Of a stretch of 61,490 nt of DNA, positions 25,061 to 34,279 are shown in pieces. The DNA is taken from the NCBI GenBank assembly GCA_902773925.1, contig CACYGI010000009.1, positions 1 through 61,490 of the forward strand, given 5' to 3'. Positions within the stretch are counted from its first letter, which is position 1, and every line of letters begins with the position of its first letter. The notes under the pieces were generated by a model that did not search any database, was not told the DNA's origin, and saw only the letters and a list, made by a program, of their open reading frames with translations. A program made the position numbers and the translations under genes. The DNA is from an uncultured Bacteroidia bacterium (GTDB lineage Bacteria > Bacteroidota > Bacteroidia > Bacteroidales > UBA932).

Positions 25061-26848
25061 ATGAAGAGAAGCTTACTGTTATTCAGACGCTGCGCGATAC
25101 TGATCTTCGCGCTGCTGATGGCTTCCACGTTCGTGCTTAACGCGGCAAATAACATTTCGCGCGCTAAAGCGCAGCAGACGGCTGAGGCGTTCCTTTCCGC
25201 TGCAAGCGGCACGAAGGCGGGAGTCAGGCTTTCCTGTGTCAATGAAGACGATCTTCGTCAGCCCGAGGGCGCTCCCTTCTATATCTTCAACCGCGCAGGC
25301 GGCGGATTCGTTATCGTATCCGGTATAGATGCGGCACTCCCCGTCCTGGCCTGGTCCGAGGAGAGCAGCATTTCTTACGATGATATGCCGGTCAATCTGG
25401 CTGATATACTCGACCTTTACCGTTACCAGATAGAGAACCGCCGCAAGTCGGCGGAGCCCGCCACCAGAGAGGAGCTCTCCCGATGGGATCCCCGGGGAGA
25501 CCATCTGCTCAGGCTTGACATCCCAGCATCAATGGACCTTCAGACGGCCGACTGGGGTCAGGGCACTCCCTACAACCGTTTCTGCCCGTATGATTCCGTA
25601 GGCCAGAAGACCATCACGGGTTGTACCGCAACGGCTATCAGCGAGCTCCTTTACTTCTACAAATATCCGAAGGCAGGTACAGGTACCCTCCCCGGCTATA
25701 CCAAGGGCGGCATCACCATCCCTTCCACCAAACTCGGCTACGATTACGAGTGGGATCTGATGATTCCCAAGTATAAGGGCGCTACCTATACTGAGGAGCA
25801 GGCCGACGCTGCTGCAAGGCTGATTTTCGATATCGGTAAGATGTGCCAGGCCAAGTACGGTCACGATGCGACGAGCGCAAGTCTCTCCGGCGGTATTCCG
25901 AAACTTGCAACTTATTTCGGATTCGACAAGGCCAACATCAGGTATAGCCGCACTTTCCTGAGCGACGATTCCTGGCGTGATGTCATCAAAAACGAGATTG
26001 CCAGCGGCCATCCGGTTCTGATGTCGGCAAGCAACCCAAGCGGTACAGGCCACAGTTTCATAGCTGACGGTTACGATTCCCAGGGCCGCCTGCTTATCAA
26101 CTGGGGCTGGAACGGAAGCAGCAACGGTTATTATTACGTAGGTGCATTCTACGGTTCATACAATTCCGGTAATGTCGCCTTTGTAGGCGTCCGTCCCAAC
26201 GAAGGCGGTGATTATGTCGCCAATTTCGCACTTTATCACACTACCCAGAGCGGCACTGAATACCGCGGCGTTATTTATACTTCCGGAACAGTTAGCCCAG
26301 GTAAGGAGTTCAGCATCCGTTTCGGTGCGCTCTACAATTACGGATTCCGCTCGGAGTCTGTAGAGGTCAACTTCGGACACTTCGACCGCAACGGCAATAT
26401 GAAGTGCCTGCTCAGGGAGAACAACCTTTCCGCTTCTCTCTCCTCTTCGTCCTATTCCTGGTGGAGCAGCGTGACGCTCAAGGTCCCTGACAGCGTCACC
26501 ATCGAGGATGGCGATTATATGGAACCTCTCTACCGTGTCAGCGGCGCTACCAAGTGGCAGCGTTTCCTCAATGCTGAAAATCCCGACGATCAGGTTGAGT
26601 GCCAGATGCCGATGGATATCCACCGCTTCTCCAAGGCTACGTTCCACGCAGGGCTCAAGAAATTCAACCTGCATACCTTCACCGGCACCAAGTATTCCCT
26701 TGTCAGGGTTTCAGATGCCACTGAGGTTCGCAAAGGCACCATTTCGTCGCTCAGCGCAACATTTGATATGAATTCGTACGAGCCGGGTAAATACGTTCTT
26801 ACGCTTAACCACGGCGAGCAAACAATGTCAATCGAACTTGTACGATGA
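25061..26848 (+). CDS. C10 (streptopain-like) cysteine protease
   Basis: This 595-aa secreted protease has a basic N-terminus and signal peptide (to about residue 28) and a propeptide-like Spi/inhibitory domain (about 30-150). The C10 catalytic domain has nucleophile C188 in TGCTATA and H331 in GTGHSFIADGY, with INWGWNG after it. C-terminal to about residue 390 is a beta-rich region with a probable Ig-like sorting segment (FDMNSYEPGKYVLTLNHGEQ), as seen in exported Bacteroidetes proteins. Its stop overlaps the next start (ATGA), so the lipoprotein downstream is made with it. Substrates are unknown; C10 proteases of Bacteroides and Streptococcus cut host proteins. Confidence 0.92.
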   Translation: MKRSLLLFRRCAILIFALLMASTFVLNAANNISRAKAQQTAEAFLSAASGTKAGVRLSCVNEDDLRQPEGAPFYIFNRAGGGFVIVSGIDAALPVLAWSEESSISYDDMPVNLADILDLYRYQIENRRKSAEPATREELSRWDPRGDHLLRLDIPASMDLQTADWGQGTPYNRFCPYDSVGQKTITGCTATAISELLYFYKYPKAGTGTLPGYTKGGITIPSTKLGYDYEWDLMIPKYKGATYTEEQADAAARLIFDIGKMCQAKYGHDATSASLSGGIPKLATYFGFDKANIRYSRTFLSDDSWRDVIKNEIASGHPVLMSASNPSGTGHSFIADGYDSQGRLLINWGWNGSSNGYYYVGAFYGSYNSGNVAFVGVRPNEGGDYVANFALYHTTQSGTEYRGVIYTSGTVSPGKEFSIRFGALYNYGFRSESVEVNFGHFDRNGNMKCLLRENNLSASLSSSSYSWWSSVTLKVPDSVTIEDGDYMEPLYRVSGATKWQRFLNAENPDDQVECQMPMDIHRFSKATFHAGLKKFNLHTFTGTKYSLVRVSDATEVRKGTISSLSATFDMNSYEPGKYVLTLNHGEQTMSIELVR

Positions 26849-28893
26849 AAACGTTTCACAACATAATCAGACCTCTCGTCTGCCTCGCAGCCATTGCCAC
26901 GGGCTTTGCCTGCGAACGGATGGAAGAGCAGCCCATAACGGGGCCGGCAGGTACTTCCGAGAAAACCCCCGGCGTAGCTATTACCATCGATTGCGCTGAC
27001 GCATCCAAGACCGCCATTGACGGTATGCAGCCGGTATGGAAAGCCGGTGACGGCATCTGGATTTCGGACGGCGACGACGCTTATTACGGTGAAGTGCCCG
27101 CCGAATATGACGGTATGACACGCGCTACCATCACCGTCCAGGGCATCCACCCCGACTCTACGCTGTACGCCCTCTATCCCTGGCAGGACAGCGCCTATGT
27201 ATCGAAGAACATTCTTTATGCATCGGTGCCCGTAGTCCAGGACGGCAATTTCAAGAATACCTATATGGCAGTTGGAAAGAGCGAGCCCGGAAGCAAGAAC
27301 ATTTCGTTCAACAATTCCACCGCAATGCTGCATTTCGAGCTGAACAGCGAGGCAATCAGCCTCGTTCAGTTGCATAACCCCAATGCCAACATTACCGGTA
27401 ATTTCAAGATTACTCCCGAAACCGGCGAGAAGTACGGCAACGCTTCCGGCTTCAGGAAAGTGCTTGTCAATACCAAGGGCAGCGGCGTCGAATACAACAT
27501 TTCCGTGATGGCGTGCACGCTGCCTAAGGACGCTACCTTCACGTTCATTACTGCTGACGGCCGAATGGGTACGATCCGCACCTCGGTAGCCAATTCTCTC
27601 GTAAACGGCACTTACTATGATCTCGGCGTGCTCGATGACCGCATCACCTGGGATCCTATGCCTGCAACCGATCTGGGTGCAGAGGAGACCGCCAACTGCT
27701 ACATCGTCGACGGCCCCGGAAGTTATCGCTTCCCTGCGGTAAAGGGCAACAGCCGCAAGGCTCTGGATGATGTCGCATTTGCAGACGTAGTCTGGGAGAC
27801 GGTCAATACCACCACGGCTCCCAAGAAATATTCCCTGGCATCCGAAGTCGCTTACAGCAAGGGCTATGTGTATTTCCGCATTCCGGATTCGGCTCCCAGC
27901 GGCAACATCCTGCTTTCTGCCTGCGATATCAACGGCCAGATCTTGTGGAGCTGGCATATCTGGTACATCAAGGGCGGCGTTGCTGACCAGACCTGGCCGA
28001 GCGGCGCTGTGATGATGGACCGCAACCTCGGTGCGCTTTCAGCAGCCAATACCTCCGCCCTCTCCAGCGGCCTGTTCTACCAGTATGGCCGAAAGGATCC
28101 GTTTACGGCTCCCGCCAAGCGTACCGCTACGAATCTGATGGCGGTTACCGGTACGGCCATCAAGAACGAGGCATCCAATGACGAGAGGGGTACTGACGAA
28201 TATGCAACTACCCACCCGACTTCATTTATCTATCGCAGTTCGGGTGACTGGCTCGCAGAGGAAGACCTTACCCGCTGGTCCGCTTCGGCCAAGACTGTTC
28301 ACGATCCCTGCCCTCCCGGATACCACGTTCCTTACGAGTCCGTACTCAGCGGCATCACGGCAGACAATACTACGGTAGATGATACCAACAAGGGCCGTAT
28401 TCTCCAGCACAAGAGCCAGACGATTTGGTTCCCCTTCACCGGCAACCGCTATTCAGGTGACGGTACCATCAAGAACTCCGGTTCGACGCATTACTGCTTC
28501 TTCGACCAGACGACTTCTACCAACAATATGTGTTCGTGGAATGCTACTTCGAGTGCCTTTGGTATCGGTACTACCGCAAGCCCTCACGCAAGCGGCTTCT
28601 CCATCCGCTGCCAGAAGTATGTTTCTTCCGGCGTTACGAGCGTGCTGAAACTGTATGCCAATATCACCGACACGTCTTACGGCTATCCTTTCCCGACCTT
28701 TACCGGCGAGGCATTTGGCAGCCGTTCGATGAACTGGAGCGACGGCACTACCAATCCCCTTCCTTTGACCTCTACGGATTGGCATTACTACAAATCGACC
28801 GGTGAGTTCATAATGATAATGACCTGTACGGAGATTAAGACGGCAAAGGTGAGCCTGGCCGATATCGTACGTGTTGATTTTACCGAATTTTAA
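26845..28893 (+). CDS. Fimbrillin-like surface lipoprotein with FISUMP-type C-terminus
   Basis: The 682-aa protein has a lipoprotein signal (cysteine at about residue 23, TGFACERM). Residues about 45-260 look like a fimbrillin/Mfa-type domain: VWKAGDGIWISDG, then a YALYPWQDS motif and a NNSTAMLHFEL strand. The region around 385-620 carries motifs of the Fibrobacter succinogenes major paralogous domain (GAVMMDRNLGA, QYGRKDPF, CPPGYHVP, FSIRCQK). It is translationally coupled to the C10 protease, so it may be its surface partner, substrate or inhibitor. No pilus assembly genes are present in the window. Confidence 0.75.
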   Translation: MKTFHNIIRPLVCLAAIATGFACERMEEQPITGPAGTSEKTPGVAITIDCADASKTAIDGMQPVWKAGDGIWISDGDDAYYGEVPAEYDGMTRATITVQGIHPDSTLYALYPWQDSAYVSKNILYASVPVVQDGNFKNTYMAVGKSEPGSKNISFNNSTAMLHFELNSEAISLVQLHNPNANITGNFKITPETGEKYGNASGFRKVLVNTKGSGVEYNISVMACTLPKDATFTFITADGRMGTIRTSVANSLVNGTYYDLGVLDDRITWDPMPATDLGAEETANCYIVDGPGSYRFPAVKGNSRKALDDVAFADVVWETVNTTTAPKKYSLASEVAYSKGYVYFRIPDSAPSGNILLSACDINGQILWSWHIWYIKGGVADQTWPSGAVMMDRNLGALSAANTSALSSGLFYQYGRKDPFTAPAKRTATNLMAVTGTAIKNEASNDERGTDEYATTHPTSFIYRSSGDWLAEEDLTRWSASAKTVHDPCPPGYHVPYESVLSGITADNTTVDDTNKGRILQHKSQTIWFPFTGNRYSGDGTIKNSGSTHYCFFDQTTSTNNMCSWNATSSAFGIGTTASPHASGFSIRCQKYVSSGVTSVLKLYANITDTSYGYPFPTFTGEAFGSRSMNWSDGTTNPLPLTSTDWHYYKSTGEFIMIMTCTEIKTAKVSLADIVRVDFTEF

Positions 28894-28905
28894 ACTTTTG
28901 TGACC

Positions 28906-29046
28906 ATGAAGACAATTTATCGCAACGATTATATCGCTCCTGTCTCCGAGACGGTCGAGCTTGGTCTGGGAAGCCTTCTGGCGCAGAGCGTTTTGCCTCC
29001 GAGCGGAGATCTGCCCGGATTCACCCCCGGTGATTTTAATTTTTAA
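28906..29046 (+). CDS. 46-residue peptide between lipoprotein and aminopeptidase genes
   Basis: The small open frame MKTIYRNDYIAPVSETVELG... ends PGFTPGDFNF. It starts 12 bp after the lipoprotein gene and ends 22 bp before the C1 peptidase. It has the general plan of short Bacteroidales peptides found beside C10 proteases: a basic Tyr-containing start, a P-x-x-E/V-x-x-x-L stretch, then SLLAQS and a Gly/Pro-rich tail. There is no signal peptide. It could be a precursor peptide processed by the neighbouring proteases; it was chosen for its spacing and in-operon position. Confidence 0.55.
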   Translation: MKTIYRNDYIAPVSETVELGLGSLLAQSVLPPSGDLPGFTPGDFNF

Positions 29047-29068
29047 AACCCTTTATTTCTATTGCAAT

Positions 29069-30271
29069 ATGAAAAAGATTTTACTCATCGCCGCTGCCGC
29101 GCTCATTTGCGTTAACGCAGTTGCACAGAAAGCCGAAAAGGAGAAGGCTGATGAGGGTTTTGTCTTTACCACGGTAAAGGCCAACCCTGTCACTTCAGTC
29201 AAGAACCAGGCAAGCTCCGGTACCTGCTGGTGCTTCTCCGCCCTCTCATTCGTCGAGTCGGAGGCTATCCGCAAGGGTACCGCCACCTCTGATATCGACC
29301 TTTCAGAGATGTTCATCGTCGGTAACACCTACATTGACCGCGCAGTCAAGTATATCCGTACCGACGGCAACCTGAGCTACGGCCAGGGCAGCTCCTGCAA
29401 GGATGTATTCTATTCGATGAAGGATCACGGTATCGTGCCCAACGTCGAGATGCCCGGTCTCAACTATGGCACTGAGCTGCACCGCCACGCAGAGCTCGCA
29501 GCCGGCTGCAAGGGCTTTGTCCAGGCTATCGCCACCAACCCCAACCGCAAGCTTACTCCCGTCTGGAAGGAAGCCCTCAAGGGCATCATCGAGGCTTATC
29601 TCGGCAAGTTCCCCGAGGAGTTCACGGTAGATGGCAAGCAGTTCACTCCTATGACTTATTTCGAGTCCCTCAAGATCGATCCCGCTGACTACATCGATTT
29701 CACCTCCTGGACCCACCTTCCCTACTATGAGATGAGCCCCGTCGAGGTCGGTGACAACTGGCGTTGGGAAAGCGCTTACAACGTGCATCTGGATGAGATG
29801 ATCGAGATCATCGACCACGCTATCGAGAAGGGTTACACCGTAGCCTGGGGTGCAGACGTGAGCGAGCAGGGCTTTACCCGCAACGGTATCGGCGTGGCTC
29901 CGGATCCGGAGTTCATCGCTAAGGCCCGCGAGGCCGGTTCGGACGAGGCACGCTGGCTTGGCGTCACCTCTTCCACCGCTAAGTTCGAGGTCAAGGGTCC
30001 CGTTAAGGAGATCACCGTCACCCCTGAGCTCCGCCAGGAAGGTTATGATGACAAGAGCACCACGGACGATCACGGTATGCATATCTTCGGTATCGCAAAG
30101 GACCAGAACGGTACCAAGTACTATATGGTCAAGAATTCCTGGGGTACCTCCAGCAAGTACGAGGGTATCTGGTACATCTCCGAGGCATACCTGCGCTACA
30201 AGACGATGGACTTCCTCGTCAACAAGGAGGCTCTTCCGAAGGATATCAAGAAGAAGTGCGGCATCAAGTAA
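29069..30271 (+). CDS. Secreted C1 aminopeptidase (PepC/bleomycin hydrolase type)
   Basis: This 400-aa papain-fold peptidase has a signal peptide (1-20, NAVAQ). Active-site residues are C53 in SSGTCWCFS, H338 in DDHGMHI and N356 in VKNSWGT. The length and the insertions around 100-300 fit bleomycin hydrolases, which act as aminopeptidases in a hexameric barrel. The start ATG 29069 begins a clean signal peptide; an upstream in-frame start overlaps the small peptide gene and is unlikely. It probably trims peptides in the periplasm, downstream of C10 cleavage. Confidence 0.9.
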   Translation: MKKILLIAAAALICVNAVAQKAEKEKADEGFVFTTVKANPVTSVKNQASSGTCWCFSALSFVESEAIRKGTATSDIDLSEMFIVGNTYIDRAVKYIRTDGNLSYGQGSSCKDVFYSMKDHGIVPNVEMPGLNYGTELHRHAELAAGCKGFVQAIATNPNRKLTPVWKEALKGIIEAYLGKFPEEFTVDGKQFTPMTYFESLKIDPADYIDFTSWTHLPYYEMSPVEVGDNWRWESAYNVHLDEMIEIIDHAIEKGYTVAWGADVSEQGFTRNGIGVAPDPEFIAKAREAGSDEARWLGVTSSTAKFEVKGPVKEITVTPELRQEGYDDKSTTDDHGMHIFGIAKDQNGTKYYMVKNSWGTSSKYEGIWYISEAYLRYKTMDFLVNKEALPKDIKKKCGIK

Positions 30272-30292
30272 TTATTCTGCCCATTTTTTAGC

Positions 30293-30300
30293 TATCTTTG
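30293..30300 (+). promoter_or_regulatory. Predicted -7 box for pssA
   Basis: TATCTTTG fits TAnnTTTG. Transcription would begin near 30307, inside the left arm of the hairpin that follows. Confidence 0.55.
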
Positions 30301-30337
30301 ACAGGTGTATCCATTGAGAGGGATACACCTGTTTTTT
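30301..30337 (+). terminator. Rho-independent terminator after the C1 peptidase, overlapping the pssA start region
   Basis: A 12-bp perfect stem (ACAGGTGTATCC / GGATACACCTGT) has an 8-base loop and a run of six T. It ends three bases before the pssA ATG. Confidence 0.85.
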
Positions 30338-30340
30338 GTT

Positions 30341-31117
30341 ATGAAGAAGTACATTCCCGACGCTATTACGCTGATGAACCTCCTGTGCGGCATCAGTGCC
30401 TGCGTACTCGCTATGTGGGGCCAGTACGTCCCCGCGTTCCTGTTCCTTCTGGGCTCGGTCCTGTTCGATTTTCTGGACGGACTTTTCGCCCGCCTGCTTG
30501 GCGTGGTCACTCCGCTGGGCAAGCAGCTGGATTCGCTCTCGGACCTGGTTAGTTTCGGCCTCGCCCCCGCACTGATGGCCTTCAACTGGTACCTGTATTC
30601 TGGCGTGGGCCATACGGTTTTCGCATACGCGGCGTTTTTCTATACCTGCTGCGCGGCGCTGCGTCTTGCACGGTTCAATATCGATCCTGAGCAGAAGACT
30701 GATTTCCGCGGGCTGGCGGTTCCGGCAGCCGCGATGATCCTCGCTCCCCTGCTCTCTTTCGCGCAGGTCTGCGACAAGCAGGGCACCTCATCGTTCGTGA
30801 CCGCGTTGCTCGATAAGCAGTGGTTCCTGCCGCTTCTGACGGTGGTCCTGGGCGTACTGATGGTTTCGCGCATCCCGATGTTTTCGCTCAAGGGCAAGAA
30901 GCTCTCGCTGCACCGTTTTCCGATGGAGACCGTATTTTTCATCGCTTTTATCGTGATCGTGCTGCCGCTGGCGGTGCTGCATGGCCGCACTGTTGGCGCC
31001 GGATTTTTCTATACCGTGCTGCCGCTTGCGATCGTATTTGCTTTCGTGCTTTATATTCTGATCAATATCGTCGCCGCAATCTCGCGGCGTGGCCCGCAAA
31101 TTGATGAGCAGCTCTGA
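30341..31117 (+). CDS. pssA: CDP-diacylglycerol-serine O-phosphatidyltransferase
   Basis: This 258-aa integral membrane enzyme makes phosphatidylserine, the precursor of phosphatidylethanolamine. The CDP-alcohol phosphotransferase motif is complete: D46-G47, A50-R51, G60, D64 and D68 (DGLFAR...GKQLDSLSD). Seven or eight hydrophobic helices follow. ATG 30341 was chosen over the upstream in-frame start because the latter lies inside the terminator hairpin. Confidence 0.92.
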   Translation: MKKYIPDAITLMNLLCGISACVLAMWGQYVPAFLFLLGSVLFDFLDGLFARLLGVVTPLGKQLDSLSDLVSFGLAPALMAFNWYLYSGVGHTVFAYAAFFYTCCAALRLARFNIDPEQKTDFRGLAVPAAAMILAPLLSFAQVCDKQGTSSFVTALLDKQWFLPLLTVVLGVLMVSRIPMFSLKGKKLSLHRFPMETVFFIAFIVIVLPLAVLHGRTVGAGFFYTVLPLAIVFAFVLYILINIVAAISRRGPQIDEQL

Positions 31118-31164
31118 CCTGAGATATGAATAATACCTACAATCAAAATAATAACGATTCTCAA

Positions 31165-33195
31165 ATGAACAAGACAGTTGTACTTATGGCCGCAGCCGGC
31201 GTTGCGCTGGCTACCTCGTGCGGCCCGAAGCCGGTCGAGAAGGTGGCCGGCATCAATTATGACTATATGGATACCAGCGTCAGCCCGGGCGATGATTTCG
31301 CAGCCTACGCTACCGGACATTGGATCGATTACAATCCCCAGCCGAAGGAGTACTCGATGTGGGGTACCACGACCAAAGTCTTCGACGAGAATACCACCAA
31401 GCTCGCCGAGCTGATCCAGGGTATTGCCGCCGGCAGCAACAGGAGGGGTACGGTCGAGCAGAAGATCGGCGATCTCTACAATATGAAGATGGACGTGGAT
31501 CGTCTCAACAGCGAAGGTGCGGCTCCCCTGGCAGCCCATCTTGCCGAGATTGACGCCATCGGCACCCGGGAGGAGTTTATCAGCTATTGCGCCCGCGAGC
31601 ACGACAATCTCTTCTTCTATGTGATGGTCGGACCTGACGAGAAGGATGCGTCCAACAATATCGTCGGCATCGGCCAGTCGGGCCTGAGCCTTCCCAACAA
31701 GGATTACTACAGTTCGGAGGATCCCCAGAGCAAGCACGTCGTCGAGGTCACCCGTCAGCATATGCGCAACCTGTTCGTGCTGTGTGGTTTCCCGGAGGAT
31801 GTGGCCCAGGCCAAGATGGAGCGTATCTGGGAGATTGAGACCCAGTTGGCTTCGAAGCATTACTCACTTGAGGAATGCCGCGTCCCGGAGGCCAATTATC
31901 ACAAGATTACAGTGGAGGAGCTCAACAATCTCTGCACTCCCTTCGACTGGAGCGCATATCTCAAGGATTACCGCTATGACCGTACGAAGGTAGTCGATCT
32001 GGGTCAGATCGAACCTGTCGTCGAGGGTTGCCGTCTGATGATGGAGCTCCCGCTCGAGGATCTGAAGACTGTCTGGCAGTGGCATATCATCTCCGGTGGC
32101 AGCTCCCTGCTCTCGGATGCTTTCCGCGATGAGAATTTCGAATACAGCCGCAATATGTTCGGCACTCAGGAGCAGACCCCGCGCTGGAAGGAGGCTGTCA
32201 GCCTCGTCAACGGCCTGATGTCGGATGCTGTCGGCCAGATGTTTGTCAAGAAGTTCTTCCCCAAGGAGGCAAAGGCCGAGATGCTGGAGCTCATCGGCAA
32301 TCTGAAGGCCTCCCTTGCAGAGCGTATCAAGGCTCAGGAGTGGATGACCGAGGAGACCAAGGCCGTCGCCATCGACAAGCTTTCCTCATTTATCGTAAAG
32401 GTCGGTTATCCCGACAAATGGGATGACCTGAGCGGCCTGAAGGTGGATCCCGCCCTTTCCCTCTATGAGAATGTCCGCAAGGCAAGCGAGTTCTACTGGG
32501 AACTCAATTACAAGAAGCGCTATGAGAAGCCGGTCGACCGCACCGAGTGGTTGATGTCGCCCCAGACGGTCAATGCTTATTACAATCCTACGAGCAATGA
32601 GATATGCTTCCCCGCAGGCTTCCTGCAGCCGCCTTTGTTCGACCTTGCTGCCGATGCTGCCGCCAATTACGGTTCGATCGGAGTGGTGATCGGTCACGAG
32701 ATGACTCACGGCTTTGACGATCAGGGCCGCCAGTACAACAAGGAAGGCAATCTGAGCCCCTGGTGGACCGAGGCTGATGCCGAAGCGTTCAAGAAGCCCT
32801 GCGACGCGATGGTCGATTATTTCAATACCCTCTGGGTTATTCCCGATGAGCTTCACGCCAACGGCGCCCTCTGCCTGGGTGAGAATATCGCCGACCACGG
32901 TGGTCTCAATATCGCCTACAATGCATTCCAGATGTGGCAGGACAAGCACGGCCGTCTCGCTGACGACAACGGCTTCACGCCGGAGCAGCGCTTCTTCCTC
33001 TCGTATGCAAATCTCTGGGCAGGCACGACTTCGCCCGAGCTGCTGCACTACCTGACGATGGCAGATGTCCACTCCGTTGGATTCCTGAGAGTCAACGGCG
33101 GTCTGGCGCAGTGCGATTACTGGTACGATGCATTCGATATCAAGCCCGGCGACCGCTATTATGTCGCTCCCGAGGACCGCGTCCGTATCTGGTAA
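31165..33195 (+). CDS. M13 family zinc metallopeptidase (neprilysin/PepO type), lipoprotein
   Basis: This 676-aa envelope endopeptidase has HEMTH (511-515) with zinc ligands and the catalytic Glu, GENIADHGG with the third ligand near 573, and a substrate-binding NAYYNP motif upstream. From ATG 31165 the N-terminus is a good lipoprotein signal with C19 in the lipobox (LATSC); the ATG at 31126 would add a polar, Asn-rich 13-residue lead and is less likely. It cleaves oligopeptides, probably at the periplasmic or outer face. A terminator follows. Confidence 0.93.
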   Translation: MNKTVVLMAAAGVALATSCGPKPVEKVAGINYDYMDTSVSPGDDFAAYATGHWIDYNPQPKEYSMWGTTTKVFDENTTKLAELIQGIAAGSNRRGTVEQKIGDLYNMKMDVDRLNSEGAAPLAAHLAEIDAIGTREEFISYCAREHDNLFFYVMVGPDEKDASNNIVGIGQSGLSLPNKDYYSSEDPQSKHVVEVTRQHMRNLFVLCGFPEDVAQAKMERIWEIETQLASKHYSLEECRVPEANYHKITVEELNNLCTPFDWSAYLKDYRYDRTKVVDLGQIEPVVEGCRLMMELPLEDLKTVWQWHIISGGSSLLSDAFRDENFEYSRNMFGTQEQTPRWKEAVSLVNGLMSDAVGQMFVKKFFPKEAKAEMLELIGNLKASLAERIKAQEWMTEETKAVAIDKLSSFIVKVGYPDKWDDLSGLKVDPALSLYENVRKASEFYWELNYKKRYEKPVDRTEWLMSPQTVNAYYNPTSNEICFPAGFLQPPLFDLAADAAANYGSIGVVIGHEMTHGFDDQGRQYNKEGNLSPWWTEADAEAFKKPCDAMVDYFNTLWVIPDELHANGALCLGENIADHGGLNIAYNAFQMWQDKHGRLADDNGFTPEQRFFLSYANLWAGTTSPELLHYLTMADVHSVGFLRVNGGLAQCDYWYDAFDIKPGDRYYVAPEDRVRIW

Positions 33196-33216
33196 ACGCT
33201 TTGCCTCCGGCAATTA

Positions 33217-33252
33217 TGACGGTGACTCAGCAATGGGTCACCGTTATTTTTT
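33217..33252 (+). terminator. Terminator between M13 peptidase and pdxB
   Basis: The stem GACGGTGAC / GGTCACCGT(T) has a 10-base loop and is followed by six T on the plus strand. It lies between convergent genes. Confidence 0.85.
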
Positions 33253-34279
33253 AGAAATCTATCCGGTAGGAATAGTTGGTGCGCAGTGCCTCGAACGAGC
33301 CGGGTGCGCAGCGAAGGGCTGTATCATCGGCCCAGATATCGTAGCGCCCGAGGAGGGCTTCGGTGATGGCCTGCTGTGACATTGAGGCATCCAGCGCCAG
33401 AGGACGGGATGCCAGTGGCAGGCTGAAGTCCTTCAGCTGATCGATGCCGAAGTGGTCGGCGACGGCTCTTACCACGGCTATGGTCCCGTTGATCTTGCCC
33501 TGCGCGGAGTACCCCGCGATATGCGGAGTGGCAATATCTGCTATATTGAGCAATTGCTTGTTTATCAAAGGCTCGCCTGCCCATACGTCAAGTATCAGTC
33601 CAGATAGATTGGACCGTGCCAGTATGAGGGCGTTTTCATCCACGACCTCGCCCCTGGCGGCATTGATAAAGATGCTCCCCTGCTTCATCCGGCCGAAAAA
33701 ATCACCGGAGGCGAAGCCGATATTTTCCTCCCAAAGGGGAATGTGAAGCGTCACGATATCCGACTCGGCGAGCACCTGCTCTAGAGGCACGGACTCGAAT
33801 GTGCTCTCCCTGATCGCCCTGGGCGGGTCGTTGCGCAATACGCGGAATCCCAGCGCCGATGCCAGGTCGGCCACCCGTGATCCGACCTGCCCCACTCCGA
33901 TAACGCCCATCGTAAGGCCCCGGAGATTGATCCCTTTGCGACGGGCAAAGGCGTAGAGCGCCGTCAGGACGTACTGCTTCACCCCGTCGGCATTGCATCC
34001 GGGGGCCGAAGCCACGCGAATGCCGTGAGAAGCGCAGTATTGGATATCGATATGGTCCGTCCCCGCGGTAGCGGTAGCCACGATCGTGACCGGAGTGCCT
34101 TCCAGCAGGGCGGCGTCGCAGCGGGTGCGCGTTCTCACGACCACCGCCGAGGCATCGCTCAGGGCGGCGCGGCAGATCTCGCGGCCTGCAAGGTAGCTTA
34201 CGCGCGCTCCGCAGGACTCGAAAACTCCGCTTATGTATGGGATGCCGGAATCTATGACGATATGGGGTGCGGTACTCAT
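33251..34279 (-). CDS. pdxB: Erythronate-4-phosphate dehydrogenase PdxB
   Basis: This 342-aa enzyme of the DXP-independent pyridoxal phosphate pathway oxidises 4-phosphoerythronate. It has a D-2-hydroxyacid dehydrogenase fold with NAD motif GVGQVG, the INAARGEVVDE segment with catalytic Arg, ATPHIAGYS with catalytic His, and a C-terminal dimerisation domain characteristic of PdxB. The open frame extends about 100 codons upstream, but that is dciA read in another frame. ATG 34279 overlaps the dciA stop (TGATG). Confidence 0.92.
   Translation of the reverse strand: MSTAPHIVIDSGIPYISGVFESCGARVSYLAGREICRAALSDASAVVVRTRTRCDAALLEGTPVTIVATATAGTDHIDIQYCASHGIRVASAPGCNADGVKQYVLTALYAFARRKGINLRGLTMGVIGVGQVGSRVADLASALGFRVLRNDPPRAIRESTFESVPLEQVLAESDIVTLHIPLWEENIGFASGDFFGRMKQGSIFINAARGEVVDENALILARSNLSGLILDVWAGEPLINKQLLNIADIATPHIAGYSAQGKINGTIAVVRAVADHFGIDQLKDFSLPLASRPLALDASMSQQAITEALLGRYDIWADDTALRCAPGSFEALRTNYSYRIDF

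Noticed and set aside
26845..28893. Fimbrial operon
   Set aside because: The fimbrillin-like domain is present but no Mfa/Fim assembly partners or further stalk/tip genes are in the window.
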